Shown here in pieces: positions 23,681-30,147 of a DNA stretch of 64,000 nucleotides. The position numbers and the translations under genes are program-made. Position 1 is the stretch's first letter; every line of letters begins with the position of its first letter. The stretch is from Microbacterium sp. No. 7 (GTDB taxonomy: Bacteria; Actinomycetota; Actinomycetes; Actinomycetales; Microbacteriaceae), in NCBI RefSeq assembly GCF_001314225.1, contig NZ_CP012697.1, forward strand, positions 3,162,001 to 3,226,000, written 5' to 3'. The notes under the pieces were generated by a model. That model did no database searches. It had not been told where the DNA came from and was given only the letters and a program-made list of their open reading frames with translations.

Positions 23681-25246
23681 ATGACTGCACCCTCGCCTCG
23701 CGCGCGCCCCGCACACCTGACGCCGCAGCCCCTCGCGGAGTTCGCCGAGCGCTTCGGATGCCGCGTGCACGGCCCGGCCGACGGCGTGCTCCTCACGGGC
23801 ATCACGCTCTCGACGGACGACGTCGCGCCGGGCGACCTGTTCGTCGCGCTCCCCGGCGCGAACGCGCACGGCGCGCAGTACGCGCAGGCAGCCGCCGAAC
23901 GCGGCGCCGTGGCGATCGCGACCGACGACGACGGGCTCGGGCTCGCCGCCGCGACGGGGCTTCCCGTGGCCGTGATCGACCGGCCGCGCGCGCAGCTGGG
24001 CGCCATGTCGGCGTGGGTGTACGGCACCGCCGACCGCGCCACCATGCCGATCATGCTCGCGACGACGGGGACCAACGGCAAGACGAGCGTGTCGCACCTG
24101 CTCGACGGCATGCTGCACGCCCTCGGCGCCGTCACGGGGCTCTCGTCCACCGCCGAGCGCCGCGTCGGCGACCTCGTGCTGCCGTCTCGGCTCACGACGC
24201 CCGAGGCCCCCGAGGTGCACGCCCTCCTCGCGGTCATGCGCGAGCACGGCGTCGACACGGTCATCGTCGAGGTGTCGGCGCAGGCGCTCAGCCGCCACCG
24301 GGTCGACGGCCTCGTGTTCGACGTCGCGGGTTTCACGAACCTCTCGCACGACCACCTCGACGACTACGCCGACATGTCGGCGTACTTCGACGCCAAGCTG
24401 CCGCTCTTCCAGCCCGATCACGCCCGCCGCGGCGTCGTGAGCCTCGACTCCGCATACGGCGCCCCGTTCGCGGCGCGCTCCGGCATCCCCGTCACGACGA
24501 TCATCACGCCGGCGCTCGCCGACGACGCGTCGACGGTCGCCGACTGGACCGTCGACGTGCTCGACGAGCGGGCCGACGGCACGTCGTTCCGGCTGCGCGG
24601 GCCCGACGGGCGGTCGCTGCAGACGATCGTGCCCGTCGTCGGCACGCACATGGCCGCGAACGCGGGCCTCGCGCTCGTCATGCTCGCCGAGGCGGGCTAC
24701 GCCTGGGAGCGGCTGGTCGAGGCCTTCGACGGCGGGCGCGTCGACGCGTTCATCCCGGGGCGCCTCGAGCGCGTCTCGGGCGAACGGGGACCGGCCGTGT
24801 ACGTCGACTACGGCCACTCCACCGACGCGTTCGTGAAGACCCTCGCCGCCGTGCGCCGCGTGACGCCCGGCAGGGTCGTGATGATGTTCGGGGCCGACGG
24901 CGACCGCGACACGACCAAGCGCGCCGCGATGGGCGCCGCGGCCGTGGAGGGCAGCGACGTGCTCGTGATCTGCGACTTCAACCCGCGCCGCGAGGACCCC
25001 GCGCTCATCCGCGCCGCGCTCATCGAGGGCGCGCGCGCCGCCCGGCCCGACGCGACGATCCTGGAGCACGCCGACCCCGAGGAGGCGATCCGCGCCGCGC
25101 TGTCGCTCGTCGGCGAGGGCGACGCGGTCGTGTGGGCCGGCCCCGGCCACGAGGACCACCGCGAGGTGGGCGGCCGGAAGATCCCGCAGTCCGCCCGCGC
25201 CGTCGCCCGCGAGGCCCTCCGCGACGCCGGCTGGCCCCCGGCCTGA
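23681..25246 (+). CDS. MurE-like Mur ligase family protein
   Basis: The 521-residue protein has the three Mur-ligase domains: an N-terminal UDP-substrate domain, a central ATPase with TTGTNGKTS (128-136), and a C-terminal domain. It resembles MurE, which adds the third amino acid to UDP-MurNAc-L-Ala-D-Glu in peptidoglycan synthesis. In MurE enzymes using diaminopimelate the amino-acid-reading motif is DNPR; here the aligned stretch is DFNPRREDP (432-440), so Phe replaces the reading Asp. It also lies outside any division/cell-wall cluster. It could be a paralogue adding another residue or acting on another acceptor. The start follows a -10 box directly and has no ribosome-binding site. Confidence 0.8.
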   Translation: MTAPSPRARPAHLTPQPLAEFAERFGCRVHGPADGVLLTGITLSTDDVAPGDLFVALPGANAHGAQYAQAAAERGAVAIATDDDGLGLAAATGLPVAVIDRPRAQLGAMSAWVYGTADRATMPIMLATTGTNGKTSVSHLLDGMLHALGAVTGLSSTAERRVGDLVLPSRLTTPEAPEVHALLAVMREHGVDTVIVEVSAQALSRHRVDGLVFDVAGFTNLSHDHLDDYADMSAYFDAKLPLFQPDHARRGVVSLDSAYGAPFAARSGIPVTTIITPALADDASTVADWTVDVLDERADGTSFRLRGPDGRSLQTIVPVVGTHMAANAGLALVMLAEAGYAWERLVEAFDGGRVDAFIPGRLERVSGERGPAVYVDYGHSTDAFVKTLAAVRRVTPGRVVMMFGADGDRDTTKRAAMGAAAVEGSDVLVICDFNPRREDPALIRAALIEGARAARPDATILEHADPEEAIRAALSLVGEGDAVVWAGPGHEDHREVGGRKIPQSARAVAREALRDAGWPPA

Positions 25247-25284
25247 CGGCCCCGCCCCGGTTGACCAGCCCTGGTTGACCGACC

Positions 25285-25362
25285 AGCCCCGATCTTCAAC
25301 CGCGGCAAACGGCGGGTCTGACCGACGACGACCCACGACTCGCCGCGGTTGAACGCGGGGCT
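25285..25362. terminator. Imperfect long inverted repeat between Mur ligase and dxr genes
   Basis: Arms 25285-25306 and 25342-25362 pair over about 19 of 21 positions with a 35-base loop. They lie between converging genes and probably terminate both. Confidence 0.5.
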
Positions 25363-25378
25363 CAGGCGCGGGCGGGGC

Positions 25379-26464
25379 TCAGGCGCGGGCGGCGATCACG
25401 GCGTCGGCGCGGTCGCGCGCCCAGCGCTCCGCGTCGGCGAGGGTCTCGCGGGTGAGTTCGGCGGGCGCCTCGTGCGCGTCGACGACGCGCTCGACCACCT
25501 CGACGATGCCGGGGAACGGCAGGGCGCCCTCGTGGAAGGCGTCCACGGCCTGCTCGTTCGCGGCGTTGAACACGGCGGGGTAGGTGCCGCCCGCCCGCCC
25601 GACCCGCTTCGCGAGCGCGACGGCGGGAAAGGCCTGCTCGTCGAGCGGCTCGAACGTCCACGACTGCGCGCGCGTCCAGTCGAGCGGGGCCCCGACGCCG
25701 GGCACGCGGTGCGGCCAGTCGAGGCCGAGCGAGATCGGCAGCCGCATGTCGGGCGGCGACGCCTGCGCGATGGTCGATCCGTCGGCGAACTCGACCATCG
25801 AGTGCACGATCGACTGCGGGTGCACGACGACGTCGATGCGCTCATAGGGGATGCCGAACAGCAGATGCGCCTCGATCACCTCGAGCCCCTTGTTCACGAG
25901 CGTCGCGGAGTTGGTCGTGACGACGCGTCCCATGTCCCACGTGGGGTGCGCGAGCGCCTCGGCGGGCGTGACGCCCGCGAGCGACGCCCGCGACCGCCCC
26001 CGGAACGGGCCGCCGGATGCCGTCAGCACGAGCCGGCCGACCTCCGCGTGCTCGCCCGCGCGCAGCGCCTGCGCGATCGCCGAGTGCTCCGAGTCGACGG
26101 GCACGATCTGGCCCGGGGCGGCGAGCGCGGTCACGAGCGCGCCGCCGACGATGAGCGACTCCTTGTTCGCGAGCGCGAGGGTGCGGCCCGCCTCGAGCGC
26201 GGCGAGCGTGGGACCGAGCCCCACCGAGCCCGTGATGCCGTTCAGCACGACGTCGGCATCCACGTCGCGCACGAGCTGCTCGGCCTCGGCGGCGCCGAGG
26301 GCCGTGTGCGGAACGCCGAACTCCGCCGCCTGTGCGCCCATCTCCGCGGCGCGCGACCCGGTCGCCAGCCCCACGACCTCGAACCGGTCGCGGTGGGCGC
26401 GCACCACGTCGAGCGCCTGCGTGCCGATCGAGCCGGTCGAGCCGAGGATGACGATGCGCCGCAT
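25379..26464 (-). CDS. dxr: 1-Deoxy-D-xylulose 5-phosphate reductoisomerase
   Basis: Dxr converts DXP to MEP with NADPH, the second step of the MEP isoprenoid pathway. The 361-residue product has the N-terminal [14 protein letters not shown] nucleotide-binding motif, [18 protein letters not shown] (metal and substrate residues), TASGGPFR, and the [21 protein letters not shown] block. The ATG at 26464 lies 6 bases after a TAGGCT box, indicating a leaderless mRNA. Its stop codon sits in a tandem 17-base duplication. ispG, acting later in the same pathway, lies 8 kb away on the same strand. Confidence 0.95.
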   Translation of the reverse strand: MRRIVILGSTGSIGTQALDVVRAHRDRFEVVGLATGSRAAEMGAQAAEFGVPHTALGAAEAEQLVRDVDADVVLNGITGSVGLGPTLAALEAGRTLALANKESLIVGGALVTALAAPGQIVPVDSEHSAIAQALRAGEHAEVGRLVLTASGGPFRGRSRASLAGVTPAEALAHPTWDMGRVVTTNSATLVNKGLEVIEAHLLFGIPYERIDVVVHPQSIVHSMVEFADGSTIAQASPPDMRLPISLGLDWPHRVPGVGAPLDWTRAQSWTFEPLDEQAFPAVALAKRVGRAGGTYPAVFNAANEQAVDAFHEGALPFPGIVEVVERVVDAHEAPAELTRETLADAERWARDRADAVIAARA

Positions 26465-26470
26465 AGCGCC

Positions 26471-26476
26471 AGCCTA
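26471..26476 (-). promoter_or_regulatory. Leaderless -10 box of dxr
   Basis: TAGGCT on the minus strand ends 6 bases before the dxr ATG, with no ribosome-binding site. Confidence 0.45.
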
Positions 26477-26506
26477 GACGCGGGCCATGCCTCGGTCCGC
26501 TACACC

Positions 26507-26724
26507 GGTTTCGATACGCCGCCTCCGGCGGCTACTCAACCAGCGGGGGGTGTGGGGCGAAGCCAAGCGAGGCGGGACGGTGGCGTGGCCGATCGGCGGG
26601 AGCGCCGCCCCACCCCGCTGATCGAGTGCCCGCGGCGAAGCCGCGGGCGTATCGAGATCCATGTAGCGGACCGATACACGGGTTTCGATACGCCGCCTTC
26701 GGCGGCTACTCAACCAGCGAGGGG
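26507..26724. repeat. Palindromic intergenic repeat cluster (three elements)
   Basis: Three copies of a roughly 45-base hairpin element lie between dxr and the FKBP gene: 26507-26549, an inverted variant at 26613-26660, and 26681-26724. All share the ends CCCGCTGRTYGAGT and GTATCGARA (or the reverse complement) around a GC-rich stem whose sequence differs but stays self-complementary. The same element forms the array at 47475-48014. Together with the flanks this makes up the 312-base gap; no gene is seen in it. Confidence 0.8.
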
Positions 26725-26761
26725 TGAGGTGTGCGGGGCGAAACCAGACGGGGCGGGGCGG

Positions 26762-26777
26762 GCCGCCCGCGGGCGGC
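26762..26777 (-). terminator. GC-rich palindrome at the end of the FKBP gene
   Basis: A perfect 16-base palindrome, GCCGCCCGCGGGCGGC, abuts the FKBP stop codon. It may act as a terminator, but it is short and has no T tract. Confidence 0.3.
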
Positions 26778-27715
26778 TACTGCGTCGCGTGCTGGGTGCC
26801 GAGGATGTCGACGACGAAGACGAGCGTGGCGTTCGCGGGGATCGAGCCCTGCCCCGCCTCGCCGTAGCCCTCGGCGGGCGGGATGACCGCGACGACCTGG
26901 GAGCCGACGGTCTGGCCCTCCAGCGCGGCGGCGAAGCCGGTGACGACGCCCGTGGTCGAGAAGCTCGCGGGCACGCCGCGCTGCCAGCTCGAGTCGAAGA
27001 CGGTGCCGTCGGTGAGCACGCCGGTGTACTGGAGCAGCACGTTGTCGCCGGGCAGCACGGTCTCGCCGTCGCCCTTCTTGAGCACCCCGAGCTGCGTCGT
27101 CTCGGGCGTGGCGAGGTCGGCGGGCACGGTGAGCGTCGGCTCGCCGCTCTCGGCGATCTCGACCGTGGGCATGCCCTCGACGGCGGTCTGCGGCTCGCCC
27201 CACGCCGCGGTGGGCACGCGCTCGAACAGGTCGAGCACATAGACCTCGGCGGCGGTCTGGTCGCTCGCGGGCAGGGCCGCCACGACGCGCGAGCCGGGCT
27301 TGGCGCAGCCGAACAGGCGGCCGAGCGCGTTCTGCGGCGAGATCTGCACGGGCAGCAGCTCACCGGGCTCGTAGCCGAGGTCGTCGAGGCGCTCGCCGGT
27401 CTCGGCGTTGAAGGCGCTCAGCGCGTAGGTGACGAAGTCGCCCGCGGCGACGGGGTCGCCCGAGCCCTCGTCGACCATCCGCGCCTGCAGCTCGTCCACC
27501 TCGAGGGGCGTGTCGAAGGCGAGCGTCGACACCTCGCCCGTCGTGCCCTCGACCGTCACGGCGTCGGTCGCGGCGCCGGAGGATGCCACCGACGAGCACA
27601 TGTCGGTGGGCGTGCCGGTCGGCGACGCCTCGGGCTCCGCCCCGCCGGCGCAGCCGGACAGCACCAGAGCCGCCGCGGCGGCGAGTGACAGGACAGCGAT
27701 CGAACGAGAGCGCAC
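26777..27715 (-). CDS. FKBP-type peptidyl-prolyl isomerase lipoprotein
   Basis: The 312-residue protein has a lipoprotein signal (AVLSLAAAAALVLSGC, lipobox Cys near residue 22), so it is probably anchored outside the membrane. The C-terminal 100 residues are an FKBP domain with GDNVLLQYTGVLTDGTVFDSSW and VIPPAEGYGEAG. The middle region (about 60-200) is a weaker FKBP-like repeat (GDFVTYALSAFNAETGERL). It probably assists folding of exported proteins. I chose the GTG at 27715 because GAGG lies upstream and the signal peptide then has normal length; an ATG at 27751 is the alternative. Confidence 0.85.
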   Translation of the reverse strand: MRSRSIAVLSLAAAAALVLSGCAGGAEPEASPTGTPTDMCSSVASSGAATDAVTVEGTTGEVSTLAFDTPLEVDELQARMVDEGSGDPVAAGDFVTYALSAFNAETGERLDDLGYEPGELLPVQISPQNALGRLFGCAKPGSRVVAALPASDQTAAEVYVLDLFERVPTAAWGEPQTAVEGMPTVEIAESGEPTLTVPADLATPETTQLGVLKKGDGETVLPGDNVLLQYTGVLTDGTVFDSSWQRGVPASFSTTGVVTGFAAALEGQTVGSQVVAVIPPAEGYGEAGQGSIPANATLVFVVDILGTQHATQ

Positions 27716-27820
27716 GGCAGACCTCAGGGGACTCGGGGAGGGGAACGGCATCCATCCTCGCGCACGCAACTTCTGTTCCGGCTGGGAACGTCAATTCCGA
27801 TCGGGGTATGGGCTCGGGAG

Positions 27821-27826
27821 TACTCT
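27821..27826 (+). promoter_or_regulatory. Leaderless -10 box of the acyltransferase gene
   Basis: TACTCT lies exactly 6 bases before the GTG start at 27833. Confidence 0.45.
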
Positions 27827-27832
27827 CTTCTG

Positions 27833-28609
27833 GTGACTCCCGACGACAGCCCCGCACCCGAAGCGGAGGCGGCAGCCGAAGACGTGCGCGGCGTCGGCGT
27901 GACCTATTTCATCGGACGCTGGCTGATCGCGCCCCTCGTGCGCCTCATCTACCGGCCGCGCATCGAGGGCCGCCGCAACCTGCCCCGCAAGGGACCCATC
28001 ATCCTCGCGAGCAACCATCTGTCGTTCATCGACTCGTTCGTGATCCCGATGTTCGCGCCGCGCCCGGTCTACTACCTGGCCAAGTCGCAGTACTTCGAGG
28101 GCAAGGGCGTCAAGGGCTGGCTGAGCCGCTCGCTGTTCACGGCGATCGGCGCGACCCCCGTGCGCCGGGGCGCCGGCCAGGCGGCGCTCGAGGCGCTCGA
28201 CCAGCAGCGCAGGATCCTGGAGTCGGGCCGGGCGATCGCCCTGTATCCCGAGGGGACGCGATCGCTCGACGGCCGCCTGTACAAGGGCCGCACGGGCGCC
28301 GCCTTCCTCGCGCTGGAGACCGGCGCGAAGGTCGTGCCCGTCGGCCTCATCGGCACGAACGACGCGATGCCGGTGGGCGCCAAGGTCCCCCGGCTGCGTC
28401 CGCGCATGACGATCCGCTTCGGCGAGCCGCTCGATCTGTCGACGTTCGGCCCCGCCTCGTCGGGCAAGGCGCGCCGCCTCGCGACCGACACCATCATGGC
28501 CGCCATCCACGAGCTGAGCGGCCAGGAGCTCGCCGACGCCTACAACGAGGCGCCCGCGCAGAACCCCGTGGAGCGGCTCAAGCAGGTGCTGCCGCACGAG
28601 CGGCGCTGA
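27833..28609 (+). CDS. 1-Acyl-sn-glycerol-3-phosphate acyltransferase (PlsC family)
   Basis: The 258-residue protein has the four PlsC motifs: NHLSFIDSF (NHx4D, catalytic His/Asp), the GATPVRRG region, YPEGTRS (substrate binding) and VPVGLIGTN. It would transfer an acyl chain to lysophosphatidic acid or a related glycerol-phosphate acceptor at the inner face of the membrane. The GTG at 27833 follows a -10 box at leaderless spacing. It converges with the OsmC-like gene, leaving a 2-base gap. Several PlsC paralogues are normal in actinobacteria, so the exact lipid step is not certain. Confidence 0.88.
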   Translation: MTPDDSPAPEAEAAAEDVRGVGVTYFIGRWLIAPLVRLIYRPRIEGRRNLPRKGPIILASNHLSFIDSFVIPMFAPRPVYYLAKSQYFEGKGVKGWLSRSLFTAIGATPVRRGAGQAALEALDQQRRILESGRAIALYPEGTRSLDGRLYKGRTGAAFLALETGAKVVPVGLIGTNDAMPVGAKVPRLRPRMTIRFGEPLDLSTFGPASSGKARRLATDTIMAAIHELSGQELADAYNEAPAQNPVERLKQVLPHERR

Positions 28610-28611
28610 CG

Positions 28612-29082
28612 TCAGCCCGCCGCCTCGACGACCGGCTCGACGCGCACCGGGAAGCTCACCGAGTTCGCGATGAAGCACCACTCGTGCGCGTGCTCGTGCG
28701 CGGTGACCGCGGCATCCACCATCGACGCGTCGGCGACGACGACACGGGGCCGCAGCACGGCCTCGGCGAACGCCCCGCCGTTGCCCTTGAGCCGCATCGT
28801 CCCGGTGGCCTCGTCGTCGTAGGAGACGACGACCACCCCCGCCTCGACGCACGCGTGCAGGTACGACAGCAGGTGGCACTCGCTGAGCGCCGCGAGCAGC
28901 ATGTCCTCGGGATTCCACTTCGCGGGGTCGCCGCGGAACGGACGGTCGCTGGAGCCCGCGATGTCGGGCTTGCCGTCGATGCGCAGCGTCACCGACCGGT
29001 CGTAGTCGCGGTAGCCGCTCGTGCCGCTGCCACGGTTGCCGGTCCAGGTCGCCGCGACCCGGTAGTGGTGCTCGCCGCTCAT
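28612..29082 (-). CDS. OsmC/Ohr-family protein
   Basis: The 156-residue protein shows the OsmC fold pattern: an N-terminal beta region with the LRIDGKPDIAGSSDRPFRGDPAKWNPEDMLLAA segment, the helix-borne first cysteine in SECHLLSYLHACVEAG, and a second cysteine near HEWCFIANSV. OsmC-like proteins reduce organic hydroperoxides with these two cysteines. The ATG at 29082 lacks a clear ribosome-binding site. It is flanked by a converging acyltransferase gene and a divergent asparaginase gene. Confidence 0.85.
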   Translation of the reverse strand: MSGEHHYRVAATWTGNRGSGTSGYRDYDRSVTLRIDGKPDIAGSSDRPFRGDPAKWNPEDMLLAALSECHLLSYLHACVEAGVVVVSYDDEATGTMRLKGNGGAFAEAVLRPRVVVADASMVDAAVTAHEHAHEWCFIANSVSFPVRVEPVVEAAG

Positions 29083-29134
29083 CGACCCAGTGTCCCACGC
29101 CCCTCCGCTCCCCCGGCGCCGGGGGACGCGCGGG

Positions 29135-29140
29135 TAGGCT
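29135..29140 (+). promoter_or_regulatory. Leaderless -10 box of the asparaginase gene
   Basis: TAGGCT lies exactly 6 bases before the GTG at 29147. Confidence 0.45.
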
Positions 29141-29146
29141 GACAGG

Positions 29147-30136
29147 GTGCTGCAGACGTTCTCCCTCGCCGATGCCGTGGAACTCGCCGTCGTCGAGCGC
29201 AGCGGCTTCGTCGAGTCGCGCCACGCCGGCTCGGCGATCGTTCTCGGCCCCGAGGGCGACACGGTGCTGGCGCTCGGCGACGTGGAGACGCCGATCCTGC
29301 CGCGCTCGTCGCTCAAGCCGCTGCAGGCGCTCGGCTGCATGACGGCGGGCCTCGACCTGCACGGCGAGCAGCTCGCGCTCAGCACCGCGAGCCACACGGG
29401 CACCGACCGCCACGTCGCGGTCGTGACCGAGATCCTGCACGGCGCCGACCTCAGCGAGGACGCGCTCGCCTGCCCGGCCGCGTGGCCCGGCGACCGGCGC
29501 ACGCGCGACGAGCTGGCGCGCGAGCTCGGCGGCCCGCAACGCGTGCGCATGAACTGCTCGGGCAAGCACGCCGCGATGCTGCGCACGTGCGTGCACAACG
29601 GCTGGAGCACCGCCGACTACCTCGATCCGGCCCACCCGCTGCAGGCGCACATCCGCGAGGTCGTCGAGCGGCTCACGGGCAGCCGCGCCCAGGCGACCGC
29701 GATCGACGGATGCGGCGCGCCGATCTACGCGATGAGCCTCACGGCGCTCGCCCGCGGCATCCATCGCATGGGCACCTCGGCGGAGCGCTCGCCGTTCGCG
29801 CTGCACCGCAGCGCCGCCGAGCTCGTGCGAGCCGTGCGCGAGAACCCGTGGACGATCGAGGGCCCGGGACGGCCCGACACGATCGTCGCCGAACGGCTCG
29901 GGGTGTTCGCGAAGGGCGGCGCCGAGGCGGTCATGGTGATGGTCGCGCCGGACGGCACGACGGTGGCGCTGAAGATCCTCGACGGCAGTGCCCGCGCGTC
30001 GGCGGCGGTCGCGCTGCGGCTGCTCGCCCGCACGGGCGCCCTCGCCGACGAGGCCGTCGCCGAGACGATGACGCACCTGAGCCTCGCGATCACGGGCGGC
30101 GGCCGCGACGTCGGCGCCGTGCGCCCCACCGTCTAG
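29147..30136 (+). CDS. L-asparaginase II family protein
   Basis: The 329-residue protein matches the asparaginase II family (PF06089): LPRSSLKPLQALG near residue 52, STASHTGTDRHV, MNCSGKHAAML, and DGCGAPIYAMSL with its conserved Cys. It would hydrolyse L-asparagine to aspartate and ammonia in the cytoplasm; no signal peptide is present. The GTG start follows a TANNNT box at leaderless spacing. It converges with the EccC-like gene, leaving 11 bases. Confidence 0.87.
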   Translation: MLQTFSLADAVELAVVERSGFVESRHAGSAIVLGPEGDTVLALGDVETPILPRSSLKPLQALGCMTAGLDLHGEQLALSTASHTGTDRHVAVVTEILHGADLSEDALACPAAWPGDRRTRDELARELGGPQRVRMNCSGKHAAMLRTCVHNGWSTADYLDPAHPLQAHIREVVERLTGSRAQATAIDGCGAPIYAMSLTALARGIHRMGTSAERSPFALHRSAAELVRAVRENPWTIEGPGRPDTIVAERLGVFAKGGAEAVMVMVAPDGTTVALKILDGSARASAAVALRLLARTGALADEAVAETMTHLSLAITGGGRDVGAVRPTV

Positions 30137-30147
30137 CACCGCGGCGC

